NCBI GenBank assembly: GCA_028864975.1 | Contig: JAGWLG010000010.1 | Location: forward strand, 1-64,000 | Reading direction: 5' to 3' | Length of the DNA: 64,000 nt | From: Thermoplasmata archaeon | Lineage (GTDB): Archaea; Thermoplasmatota; Thermoplasmata; Lutacidiplasmatales; UBA184 | Shown: piece after piece, positions 55,541-64,000 of the stretch | Numbering within the stretch: the first letter of the stretch is position 1 | Layout of the letters: the number at the start of each line of letters is the position of its first letter | The notes under the pieces: model-generated | What the model was told of the DNA's origin: nothing | Seen by the model: the letters and a program-made list of their open reading frames with translations, nothing else | The model's database searches: none | Position numbers and translations under genes: made by a program

Positions 55541-58500
55541 GCGTCCTCCGCGGGGCTCGAGGCGTCCTCGCCCTTGATCTCAGGACCCGCAGCGGGACCC
55601 GAGCCCTCCGGCTCCACGGTCGAGGACGGGGAGGGTCGCGTGGGGGCGGACGACGCGGCGGGGGCCGTGGACGGTCGGTCCGTGTCCGCCGCCCCATCCG
55701 CGTCGTCCCCTGCGGTGGGGAGAGACCCCCCGCGGGCGCCCTGCGTCCTATCGGACCCCCTACCGCGCGGGGAGGGCTCCCTTCCCCTCCGGTGGAGCAC
55801 CATCGCGAGCAGACCCATCGCCAGGATCGCCACGAGCCCGGCGAGGAGGGCGATCGGCGCCAGGCTCGCGTTGTCGATGCTCACCGTCTGCGAGAAGCTG
55901 CGGCTCTCTCCGAGCGAGTTCACTGCCGTGACGGTGACCAGGTGGTGCCCGTTGGGATACTGCGCGGTGTTGAGGCTCATCGACGCGGTGACCGGCGTGC
56001 CGCTCGCCGGGGCGAGCTCCATCGCGACCTGGGGGCCGCCATCGATCTGGAACCAGGCCGCCTGGAGGCCAGCAGGGTCGCTCAAGGTGACCGTGTAGGT
56101 CACGGTGCCGCTGAGGACCGGCACGCCCGGCTCCGCGAAGGCGGCGACCGTGCCGCTAAGGTCGATCTCGAAGGTGACGCTCGCCACCGCTTCGCGGTTC
56201 CCGGCGAGGTCCGTCCCGTAGTAGTAGACCGTGGTCGCCCCGGTGGTGGTGTACGTCAAGGGCGTCAGGTAAACGTGCCACGGGCCGTTCGCAGAAGCAT
56301 TGCTGTAGAGGATCGTGTCGACCCCGCTGCCACCGTTGTCCGTCGCCGAGAGCGAGAGCGCGACCGGCGTTGCGTACCATCCGGAGGCCGTGAGGTTCCC
56401 CGAGAGCGAGGCCGCGGTCACCGGCGGGGTCGAGTCGATGCGGACCGTCTGCGACTCGACGGGCTCGACAAGCCCCGAGCCGCTCACCGAGTAGAACCGC
56501 AGGGCGTGCACGCCGTCGCCCGCGACGAGGAGGGCACTCCCCCGCGTCCAGTTCGAACCGTCCAGGCTCCAGTAGGTGGAAGCGATGCCGCTTGGTCCCC
56601 CCTTGGCCGTCAGGGTGACCGGGACGCTGGAGGCCGTGTACCACCCTCCTTGCACGTTGGAGGTCGTCAACGGGACCACGGCATCGACCTCGATCGTAAC
56701 CGTCGAGCTCGGTCCTTGGACCCCGGAGTTCGAGACGGCGTAGGCGCTCAAGAGCGTCGAACCCAGGGCGGAGATCGAGAACGGTCCCGTGTAGATGGTC
56801 GGAGCGCCCGAGCCGACCTGGTCGACGATCTCACGCACGCCGCTCGGACCGGGGCTCGCCGAGAGCGAGACCGTGACCGGCCCGGTATACCACCCAGAGG
56901 TCCCGAGGGGGCCGGTGAGGACGATGGCCACAGACGGGGCGACCGGGTCCACGATCGTCGAGGCCTCTGACCCGGGGAACGTCCCGCGGTTGCCCGCGAG
57001 GTCCTGCCCCACGGCCGCGAACTCGTACGTACCGGCCCCGGGGGCGCTGAACGTGAACGGGCTGGCCGTGATGAGGGTGGTCGACGCGAGCGACCAGGTG
57101 GTCCCCGAGCTGTTGGACCAGTAGATCCAGACCCCGGCGACGCCGCTCCCTCCAGGGTCGCTCGCGGACCACGGGACGGGGAAGGACATCGCGGTCTCGA
57201 ACGCGGGCAATGGCAGGACCGTGGCGCGCGGCGGCTGGGTGTCGACCATGAAGCGCTCCGAGCTCGACCAGCCCGCCGTACCGCCGGAGGCCGAGACGGC
57301 CTCGACACGCCAGTACCAGTTCCCGTCCGTCAGGACCACGCCGAGCGAGGTGCCCGCGAGGCCGCCGTAGGTCTGGGTCCCGGGGCCGAAGGTCGCGCTG
57401 GAGGAGACCTGCGCCGTGTAGGACGCGTTCGCGTTCGCCACCGGAGACCAGACGAGGGTCGCCCCGCTCGAGTTGACGAAGCTTCCCGTGAGCGGGGAAA
57501 CCGGGGTCGGGACCGCGAGGGCCCAGACGTTGAAGGGGACGCTCGGGGCCACGTTGGGAGGGATCGCCTGGTCATAGGCCCCGAGCTGCTGCACGCCGGG
57601 GGTCGAGGGCACGGTGAAGGCGACCGCTCCCCAGCCCTGCGCGTTCGTGCCGACGGTGGTCCCGAACAGCGGCAGGCCGTTCCACGAGAGGGTGACCGCG
57701 TTGGAGGCCGCGAAGCCCGCGAGCAGGACCGACACCGAGTTCCCCTCGTAGGTCGAGGTCGTCGTCGGGAAGATCTTCGGGGTCTCCGTGAACGCGACGG
57801 AGTTGGGGACGTTCCCGAGGCTGTCGTACCCGCTGATCGCGTGCGCTCCGGCGGGCGCCGCCGGGACCGTGAAGGCGATGACCACCGTGCCCAGCACGTT
57901 CGTCATCTGTTGGATGCCGGTGGGTCCACCGTCCCAGGTGACCTGGACGTAGGAGAGGGCGCCCATGCCCTGGTAGGTGAGCGTGTCCACCGACAGGAAC
58001 GGACCGCTGGTGGCCGACTCGGAGAGCGAGGGCTCGACCGTGAAGTTCGCGAGCGCGCTGTGGGCGGCGCTGTCGTTCGCCCAGACCGGGTAGGGGCCGG
58101 CCGCGCGCGTGGGGACCGTGAACGTGGTGGCGAAGACCCCCGTCGCGTTGGCACTCGCCGTGGCGAGCGCGGTGGCGATCCCCTTCCAGAAGATCGAGAC
58201 GGTGGCGCTAGGACCAAAGTTGAACCCCAGCGCGGTAACGGTCGAGTTGACCACGCCGGCGTTGGGCACGAGGAGGAGCACCGGGCCCACGAGGAAGAAA
58301 GCCGGGGCCACCACCCCGTTGGCGTCGAGCGCGACCACGGGGTGGACACCGCGGTATGCCCCGACCGGGACCGTCCACGTGCCGAAGGCGGCCGGGAGGA
58401 CCGCGCCCGTCGCGTTCGAAGTGATCCCGGCCCCGAACCCGAAGATGGTCCGCTGCGTCGCGAGACCGTAGTCCCAGAGGAGGGCGACCCCGGCGTTCGC

Positions 58501-60084
58501 GCTCAGCCCTTCCGCGTAGGTGATCAGGACCGTGCTCCCCGCGGCTCCGGCGAAGGGGCGCAGGGTGAGCGAGGCCTCGATGGTGAAGGTGGCTCCGGCG
58601 GAGGGACCCGTCGCCGGGGTGAAGGTCACGGTGTGGCCCCCGTTCCACGCCGGGGGGGCGCCGTTGGAGAAGGAGAACCCGCCCCGGGTGTTGGTGGCCC
58701 CGGTGGCGAGGGTGTGCTGGTCCCCGAGCCCGAAATCCCAGTAGACCGTGATCGCCGAGGAGCCCGCGAAGCCGGTCCCCACCCCCGAGAAGGCCGTTCC
58801 CACCGGGCCGCTCGCCGGGGCGAGGAGGACCTGGGGGACGATCTGGAAGTTGTCGGTGGCACCGTGGCCGGCGACGTCGAGGCCCTCGACGGTGTGCGAG
58901 CCCGCCGTGTCCGCGGGGATCGTGACCCCGACCACGAAGCTCCCGGCGGGGTCCGTGGTCCCGCTCGCCAGGAGCGCCCGGTTCGGTCCCGTGGGGGACC
59001 AGATCACCTGGTAGGAGGTCAAGGGCGAGAACCCGTCGCCCGCTACGGTCGCGGTGCTGCCCACGAACCCCGAGCCCGGCGAGATCGACACCGACGCGGC
59101 GAGCGCGAAGGGGGCGGAGGCGGTGTCACCGGCATCGTCCGTCATCTGGACGATGTAGATGCCGGCCGGGTCCGCGGGGACGTTGAACCCGCAGTTGATC
59201 CCGCCGTTGCCGCTCAGGCCCGAGCCCGTGCAGCTGTCGCCGGGTAGACCTCCGGCCCCGTTCCACGTGAGCGAGACGATGTTCCCGCCGTTGTCATAGC
59301 CCGTTCCGACGACGGTGATCCCCTGGCCGACGTTCCCGGTCGCAGGGAACAGCTGGAGGTCGGTCACGGTGATGAAGGTCGCGGTCGCGGTGTAGCCGTT
59401 GTTGTCGCGCAGGGTGACGAAGTGGTTCCCCGCCACGCTCGAGGGGACCGTGAACGAGCAGGTGACGTTCCCCTGGGCGTCGATCCCGGCACCGTTGCAG
59501 CTGCTGCCCCCAAGGGGGCCGCCCGACCCGTCCCAGGAGATCCGGTTGATGGTCCCGCCGGTGCTCCAGCCGGTCCCCGTGACGCTGACCACGGTGTTCA
59601 CCGGGCCCGAGGAGGGGCTCATTGCGAACGTGGGGCTGACCGTGAAGGACGCGGTCGCGGTGTTTACCCCCTGGACCACGGCGACGTTGGCCGTTCCCGC
59701 GTTGCCCCACCACAGGTCGATCGTGACGTCGAGGTTGCCCCCGGCGGAGGTCGTGCAGCTCCCTGCGAGCGCTCCGGGGCCTCCCGCCTGGCAGAAGAGG
59801 AGGATCTGGCCCCCGGCGAACGTGATGGTGCCAGTGACGGCGGCGGTCGCGCCCCATCCCCCGCCGGTGATGCGCAGCGGGGTCCCCACGGTGGCCGTGG
59901 TCGGGTTCACGGAGATAGAGGCCGCCGGTAGCGCGTGTGCGCCGGGAACCAACATCATGAGCATCAGCCCCACGACCAGGAAGGCGACGCGAACGGTCGG
60001 GCGACGGAGCCGCGGGGCGAGGGCCCCCACAGGCGAGTTCGGCGCAACCCCGGCGGCCCTGCACTCAGCTACCTCTGCTTGCAT
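55537..60084 (-). CDS. 1515-aa exported multi-repeat (IPT/TIG-like, OmpL47-like) surface protein with C-terminal TM
   Basis: Signal-like VRVAFLVVGLMLMMLVPGAHA; repeated SPSSGPVNTVVSVTGTGW units; DNGGSGVDTILYSNASANGPWHVY units; TM PIALLAGLVAILAMGLLAMVL. Confidence 0.87.
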   Translation of the reverse strand: MQAEVAECRAAGVAPNSPVGALAPRLRRPTVRVAFLVVGLMLMMLVPGAHALPAASISVNPTTATVGTPLRITGGGWGATAAVTGTITFAGGQILLFCQAGGPGALAGSCTTSAGGNLDVTIDLWWGNAGTANVAVVQGVNTATASFTVSPTFAMSPSSGPVNTVVSVTGTGWSTGGTINRISWDGSGGPLGGSSCNGAGIDAQGNVTCSFTVPSSVAGNHFVTLRDNNGYTATATFITVTDLQLFPATGNVGQGITVVGTGYDNGGNIVSLTWNGAGGLPGDSCTGSGLSGNGGINCGFNVPADPAGIYIVQMTDDAGDTASAPFALAASVSISPGSGFVGSTATVAGDGFSPLTSYQVIWSPTGPNRALLASGTTDPAGSFVVGVTIPADTAGSHTVEGLDVAGHGATDNFQIVPQVLLAPASGPVGTAFSGVGTGFAGSSAITVYWDFGLGDQHTLATGATNTRGGFSFSNGAPPAWNGGHTVTFTPATGPSAGATFTIEASLTLRPFAGAAGSTVLITYAEGLSANAGVALLWDYGLATQRTIFGFGAGITSNATGAVLPAAFGTWTVPVGAYRGVHPVVALDANGVVAPAFFLVGPVLLLVPNAGVVNSTVTALGFNFGPSATVSIFWKGIATALATASANATGVFATTFTVPTRAAGPYPVWANDSAAHSALANFTVEPSLSESATSGPFLSVDTLTYQGMGALSYVQVTWDGGPTGIQQMTNVLGTVVIAFTVPAAPAGAHAISGYDSLGNVPNSVAFTETPKIFPTTTSTYEGNSVSVLLAGFAASNAVTLSWNGLPLFGTTVGTNAQGWGAVAFTVPSTPGVQQLGAYDQAIPPNVAPSVPFNVWALAVPTPVSPLTGSFVNSSGATLVWSPVANANASYTAQVSSSATFGPGTQTYGGLAGTSLGVVLTDGNWYWRVEAVSASGGTAGWSSSERFMVDTQPPRATVLPLPAFETAMSFPVPWSASDPGGSGVAGVWIYWSNSSGTTWSLASTTLITASPFTFSAPGAGTYEFAAVGQDLAGNRGTFPGSEASTIVDPVAPSVAIVLTGPLGTSGWYTGPVTVSLSASPGPSGVREIVDQVGSGAPTIYTGPFSISALGSTLLSAYAVSNSGVQGPSSTVTIEVDAVVPLTTSNVQGGWYTASSVPVTLTAKGGPSGIASTYWSLDGSNWTRGSALLVAGDGVHALRFYSVSGSGLVEPVESQTVRIDSTPPVTAASLSGNLTASGWYATPVALSLSATDNGGSGVDTILYSNASANGPWHVYLTPLTYTTTGATTVYYYGTDLAGNREAVASVTFEIDLSGTVAAFAEPGVPVLSGTVTYTVTLSDPAGLQAAWFQIDGGPQVAMELAPASGTPVTASMSLNTAQYPNGHHLVTVTAVNSLGESRSFSQTVSIDNASLAPIALLAGLVAILAMGLLAMVLHRRGREPSPRGRGSDRTQGARGGSLPTAGDDADGAADTDRPSTAPAASSAPTRPSPSSTVEPEGSGPAAGPEIKGEDASSPAEDA

Positions 60085-60092
60085 GCGATGTC

Positions 60093-60113
60093 CTCCTTCG
60101 GATGGCGAAGGAG
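60093..60113 (-). promoter_or_regulatory. Hairpin enclosing the Shine-Dalgarno of the 1515-aa protein gene
   Basis: - strand: CTCCTTCG-CCATC-CGAAGGAG-GACATCGC-ATG; perfect 8-bp stem. Confidence 0.7.
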
Positions 60114-60316
60114 CATGATCCGGGACCCCGGGGCTCCCGAGGGGAAGGACGCCCCGCCAGCGTCACGGCTGCGAGGGGCGGGTCGCGGGGCCGGTGGAGG
60201 GAAGGCGCTCCGTCCGACGGTCCTCCCCAAGACCCGCTCAAGATGCCGCGTTGGACCCTCGGCGGGCCTCGGACGTACCATCGAACGACCACTACCCTGT
60301 CCGGAGGAGACATCCT

Positions 60317-60336
60317 TTTTGGCGCAAGGCCCGAAC
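60317..60336 (-). promoter_or_regulatory. Shared upstream element, copy A (partial)
   Basis: - strand: GTTCGGGCCTTGCGCCAAAA. Confidence 0.6.
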
Positions 60337-60429
60337 CGCGGCACCGACGCGCGTTCCGTCGATCCCGAGGGCAGACGGCCGACGCGGAGGGCGACACCCT
60401 CCGAGACCGTCCGCGCGAGGGGCCACGCA

Positions 60430-61584
60430 TCAGGTCGAGCATCGCGGGCAGGAGAGCACCCTCACTCCGGTGAGCGCCGAGGGGATCAGGGAGCTTCCAC
60501 ATCGTCGGCAAGCGGGAAAGGCGGGTCGAGCGCCGCCCCTTCCCATCTTCACCGAGGAGGACGCGAGCGCGTCCTTCGACGGCGTGGCCCGCGCTCGGAC
60601 CGCGACCGTACCCAGGACGACCGCGAGCAGCGCGGCGGCCGCGATCGTCCCCAGGACCGGGGGCGAGAGGACCCAAGCCGGCACCAGCGCCCTCGGGAAG
60701 TGTAGGGTGCTAAGGGCCACCGTGGGATCGTAGGAGAGCGAAGCATAACCGCCAGGGGCTCCGACGAAGAGCAGGTCGACGGACGAACTCTGGTCGTCGC
60801 TCGAGCCCTGGACGGAGCTCACGACGGAGACGGAAGCGCCAGCGCCGCCAGGGTAGCTGACCGAGGCCGTCGGTCCCCAGGTCAGACTAGCGATCGGCGA
60901 GCCCGAGCCGCCCCCCGACTCCTCGACGTCCTCCCCCGAGCTTCCGGAGGTGAGGTTCGTCGCTTGGGCCGCGCGGGCACCGAGCACCAATCCCAGGCTG
61001 TCCGAGGGATCCTGCCACGGCCAGCCCGAGGCCTGGACGTCGAACTTCACCCTCCAGTCGGAGCTGCCGCCGCTGTTCGAGAGATGGAAGGTCAAGGCGA
61101 CGTCGATCGGGGTGGAGTTCCCGTAGACGTAGTCGAGAGGCTCCGAGGTGTTCCAGGTCCCCGTCGCGGGAGAGGCGCTCGGCGTGCCCGTGAGCTGCAC
61201 AAGGACTCCTGAGGAGGTGGTCGACCAGGAGAGGTTCCAGCCGGGATCACCGTCTCCCAAGGGGGCGTACGCCACAACCTCCCCTGACGGCGCGACCTCG
61301 GCGAGACCCACAGCAGAGGCGCTGAAGTTCACCCGGCCATCCTGCACAGAAGAGACCCAGAACGTGGGGGTCTCTCCGGCGAACTGGAGCCGGACCTCTC
61401 CGTTCGTCCAGGTGAAAGGTGCAGGGTGCGGGTCCTCCGACGGCGCGCCCGGCGTGTCGGCACGGGCGGAGGAGGCCCCCAGGGTGAGGAGCAGGAGGGC
61501 GGCTACGAAGGTCGCGAGGAGGGTGGGGAGAGCTCGGCCCCGGAAGGCGGCGGTCCGGCGAGAGAGGAAGGTCGAGTCGTTCAC
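60430..61584 (-). CDS. Exported protein with signal peptide, C-terminal TM and cytoplasmic zinc ribbon
   Basis: LLATFVAALLLLTLGASSARA; TM VLGTIAAAALLAVVLGTVAV; CRRCGSSLIPSALTGVRVLSCPRC; GTG start at 61584. Confidence 0.75.
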   Translation of the reverse strand: MNDSTFLSRRTAAFRGRALPTLLATFVAALLLLTLGASSARADTPGAPSEDPHPAPFTWTNGEVRLQFAGETPTFWVSSVQDGRVNFSASAVGLAEVAPSGEVVAYAPLGDGDPGWNLSWSTTSSGVLVQLTGTPSASPATGTWNTSEPLDYVYGNSTPIDVALTFHLSNSGGSSDWRVKFDVQASGWPWQDPSDSLGLVLGARAAQATNLTSGSSGEDVEESGGGSGSPIASLTWGPTASVSYPGGAGASVSVVSSVQGSSDDQSSSVDLLFVGAPGGYASLSYDPTVALSTLHFPRALVPAWVLSPPVLGTIAAAALLAVVLGTVAVRARATPSKDALASSSVKMGRGGARPAFPACRRCGSSLIPSALTGVRVLSCPRCST

Positions 61585-61625
61585 GGTCGTTCCTGACCGG
61601 TCTAGTTCGGCCAGATGGTCAAGCG

Positions 61626-61657
61626 TTTTGGCGCAGGGTCCGAACTGGCTGGTGCAA
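61626..61657 (-). promoter_or_regulatory. Shared upstream element, copy B
   Basis: - strand: TTGCACCAGCCAGTTCGGACCCTGCGCCAAAA; 41 bp before the GTG at 61584. Confidence 0.75.
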
Positions 61658-61699
61658 GCTCTGGAGGGGGACGGCTCCCGGACACCGACCGCCATGGGT

Positions 61700-62224
61700 T
61701 CATTCCCTCAGGAGGCCGACGAAGGCCTCCAGGAACCGGTCCACGAGGCGATCATCGAAGCTCTCGCGGTAGGACCGGAGGAGCCCCTGCACACGGGCGG
61801 GGGAGGTCGGGCGGTAGCGGCGCGACTCGCCCTCCAGGTAGCTCTCGACGACCCCTCGCTCGATCATGTGGCGGAGATGGAAGGAGACCGTGGACCGGCT
61901 GAGCCCCACCCGGGAGGGGAGCTCCGCGAACGTGAGCCCCGGGGATGCGAGCATCTCGACGAGCAGCACGCGTTCGGCTGGGCTGCGGAGGAAGAGGAGG
62001 ATCTTTCGGTCCTCCCACGTCATCTCCTGGGGGAAGTAGCGGTCGCGTCCGCCCGCCCGCTCGCGGCGTAGCGCGCCGCCGCGCGTGAGCTGGTCCAAGT
62101 GGTACGCGGTCTGCCCCCAGCCCAGATGGAGCGCTCGTTGCAGCTCTCGCGCGCTGATCCCGGGGTTCGCGCGCACCGCTTCGAAGATGCGGCGACGGGT
62201 GCCTTGCTGGAGGAGCTCATCCAT
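61700..62224 (-). CDS. Tandem winged-helix transcriptional regulator (ArsR/MarR-like)
   Basis: GTRRRIFEAVRANPGISARELQRALHLGWGQTAYHLDQLTRGGALRRE and PAERVLLVEMLASPGLTFAELPSRVGLSRSTVSFHLRHMIERGVVE. Confidence 0.85.
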   Translation of the reverse strand: MDELLQQGTRRRIFEAVRANPGISARELQRALHLGWGQTAYHLDQLTRGGALRRERAGGRDRYFPQEMTWEDRKILLFLRSPAERVLLVEMLASPGLTFAELPSRVGLSRSTVSFHLRHMIERGVVESYLEGESRRYRPTSPARVQGLLRSYRESFDDRLVDRFLEAFVGLLRE

Positions 62225-62516
62225 GCCCGGGGACCGTGGCGGTGGGCCTCCGTCGGACCACGGAGAGGTAAAGCAGGCCCGCGGCCGCCACGAGGATCAT
62301 GAGCGGGAGCGAGGCGACCTGAAGACGCGCGCCGTAGAGGGGCGAGACCTCACCCACCAACGCGGCCACCCCGACCGCAGCGAGGAGGGTGAACGAGCCG
62401 GCAATGAAGTAGAGCCGCCGCTCCTCGTACCGTTTCGCCGCGAGGACGGCGATGAGGGCGAGAGTTCCCGCGAGACCCGCCAGAAGGACCGCCAAGAAGA
62501 CCGAGATGAGGTCCAC
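62217..62516 (-). CDS. Small membrane protein (about 3 TM)
   Basis: VFLAVLLAGLAGTLALIAVLAAKRYEERRLYFIAGSFTLLAAVGVAALV...; overlaps the regulator gene; GTG start at 62516 inferred. Confidence 0.7.
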   Translation of the reverse strand: MDLISVFLAVLLAGLAGTLALIAVLAAKRYEERRLYFIAGSFTLLAAVGVAALVGEVSPLYGARLQVASLPLMILVAAAGLLYLSVVRRRPTATVPGHG

Positions 62517-62568
62517 GGCGTCTGCACGGACCTGTTGGCTATGAGGGCTCGGTGTGGGCGGCTGGGGG

Positions 62569-62600
62569 TTGCACCACACCGTTCGGAGCCTGCACCAAAA
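62569..62600 (+). promoter_or_regulatory. Shared upstream element, copy C
   Basis: + strand: TTGCACCACACCGTTCGGAGCCTGCACCAAAA; 45 bp before the ATG at 62646. Confidence 0.75.
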
Positions 62601-62645
62601 GCCTAGTCCCCTTCGTGGCGCCTCGAGGGTCCAGAGGTCGACAAC

Positions 62646-62894
62646 ATGGGCGCACTACCCTTGGTGCTGCTGGCCGTGATCGGGGCGACCGCCCTGGTCG
62701 CGCCGGCCGTCGTGCACCTCCCGGCGTTTTCCCATCCGGCCTCCGGTAGCGGAGCTTCCGGGTGTCCATCGGACACCCAGCCGAGCCCGGGGGACGGATC
62801 GGACGGACCCGGAGAGAACGAGAGCGAGATGGAGTACGAGAACGAGTCGAGCGACGATGGCTCCGATGGCGGCTCGGGCTCCTGCGGCTCGTGA
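62646..62894 (+). CDS. Small exported protein with acidic tail
   Basis: LPLVLLAVIGATALVAPAVVH signal then GENESEMEYENESSDDGSDGGSGSCGS. Confidence 0.65.
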   Translation: MGALPLVLLAVIGATALVAPAVVHLPAFSHPASGSGASGCPSDTQPSPGDGSDGPGENESEMEYENESSDDGSDGGSGSCGS

Positions 62895-62899
62895 GCACG

Positions 62900-64000
62900 A
62901 TGAGCGGACCTAGCGGTCAACGGCACCGTCCGCCGACCGGAAGCAGGGACCCCCGCGCCTCGAGGGCGGGCGGGGTCCCTGAACCCTTTCCCACCCCCGC
63001 GCGAGGACTCGCGAAGGCGAAGGAGGCGGGTCGCGGGAACTTCGCTTCGTCCCTGCCGCACCCACCGATCGCGCTCCTCCCCGGCTCCTTGCCGCGGCCC
63101 ACATCGCCCGTTCCCTCGCCCATCCGAGGGCCGCGCCCTCGCCATCACACTGCGTCTGGCCTTCGTGTTCCCATCCTGTTCCTTTCCGCGTGCCTGGTCT
63201 CGATGGTCCCGGGGTCGGTCGCCCATCCGACGATCGCCGGTGCCGCGAGCTGGACCCAGTTCCATGGCGACGCCGCGCTCACCGGCACGACGACGACCGG
63301 CGCCCCCGGTGGGACGACGCTCTACAGTGTCGACCTGACGCGCGACCTCGGGGCCGGCGTCGCGGACCCGCTCGGGAACGACTTCCCCTACCAAGCCTCC
63401 CCCGTCACGGACGGCACCAGCGTGTACGTCGCGCTCAACAACGCCGTGGTGTCCGTTTCCGCTGCCAGCGGGAGCTTCGAGTGGCTGCGCGGGATGCCGG
63501 GCGGCAGCGGCAATGGTCCGGTCGTCGGGACCCCGCTGCTCGACAACGGGATGCTCTATCTCGACCAGGATGGCGGCCCAAACGAGCTCGCCGCCCTCTA
63601 CCCGGGGAACGGCACGATCGCCTGGACCCTCACGTCGCCGAGCGGAGGCAACCCCTCCGCTTCCTCCGTCGTCGAGGAAGGGGGTATGCTCGTCCTGGCG
63701 GACACCTCGGGTGGGTTCTTCTGGCACCCTCCCTCTTCCACCGGCCTCTGGGGGGCTCCGGCGGTCCCCGGAGTGGCCGAGTATTTCGCGACGCCGAGCT
63801 TCACGGTCGTGAACGGGCAGGGTGCGGCGTGGGTACTGCCGGACCGTGGGAACCGTTCCCTCGACGCCTGGAGCCTGAGCGGGGTGCCCCTTCCAGGGTT
63901 CCCGGTCGCGACGGGACAGTCCCTGGACCGGCTCTTCTCGTCAGCGGCCCTCGTGAACCTGACCGCGCCGAGCGGTGCGGTCTCCACATGGGCCATCTTC
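62900..64000 (+). CDS. Exported PQQ-like beta-propeller protein, truncated by window end (start uncertain, 62900-63203)
   Basis: Uninterrupted frame to the window edge, absent from the ORF track: LRVPILFLSACLVSMVPGSVAHPTIAGAASWTQFHGDAALTG...VTDGTSVYVALNNAVVSVSAASGSFEWLRG. Confidence 0.72.
   Translation, partial: MSGPSGQRHRPPTGSRDPRASRAGGVPEPFPTPARGLAKAKEAGRGNFASSLPHPPIALLPGSLPRPTSPVPSPIRGPRPRHHTASGLRVPILFLSACLVSMVPGSVAHPTIAGAASWTQFHGDAALTGTTTTGAPGGTTLYSVDLTRDLGAGVADPLGNDFPYQASPVTDGTSVYVALNNAVVSVSAASGSFEWLRGMPGGSGNGPVVGTPLLDNGMLYLDQDGGPNELAALYPGNGTIAWTLTSPSGGNPSASSVVEEGGMLVLADTSGGFFWHPPSSTGLWGAPAVPGVAEYFATPSFTVVNGQGAAWVLPDRGNRSLDAWSLSGVPLPGFPVATGQSLDRLFSSAALVNLTAPSGAVSTWAIF

Noticed and set aside
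57841-59247. 468-aa + strand ORF antisense to the giant surface protein
   Set aside because: Charged low-complexity artefact opposite a convincing exported protein.
55537-60084. Protein-level repeats considered as possible CRISPR or DNA tandem repeats
   Set aside because: Repeats are diverged ~90-aa domain units within one ORF; no short direct repeats with spacers.
60317-62600. Possibility that the shared 32-bp element is a coding motif (FGPCAK/FGACTK when translated)
   Set aside because: The translated frames are not consistently in frame with the downstream genes; more likely a DNA element.

Overview
64 kb of high-GC, gene-dense chromosomal DNA. The gene content is archaeal: TiaS, CTP-dependent riboflavin kinase, LSm, RaSEA-type radical SAM, DUF835 domains, KaiC/RAD55-like ATPase, archaeal-type HisRS, TATA-like promoters. 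I infer a Thermoplasmata-related euryarchaeote; this is not proven from the window. About 50 CDS are supported. I saw no tRNA/rRNA, CRISPR array or transposase. Most long antisense ORFs in the supplied track are GC-bias artefacts. Main points of interest: (1) paired ChlI/MoxR-like AAA+ proteins, one with four zinc ribbons and a conserved ATPase site, the other coiled-coil with a degenerate P-loop, next to a divergently transcribed PRC-barrel/zinc-ribbon/tail-anchor protein whose start codon lies in a perfect 13-bp inverted repeat; (2) a DUF835 domain nested between Walker A and Walker B of a STAND-like ATPase; (3) an archaeal phosphorelay (hybrid kinase with pseudo-receiver, separate Hpt, separate response regulator) beside DUF835 and KaiC-like genes; (4) a cluster of large exported proteins with cytoplasmic zinc-ribbon tails, three copies of a shared ~32-bp upstream element, a neighbouring tandem-HTH regulator, and a Shine-Dalgarno-sequestering hairpin before the 1515-aa protein. 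All domain calls were made by reading the sequence; no database search was run.
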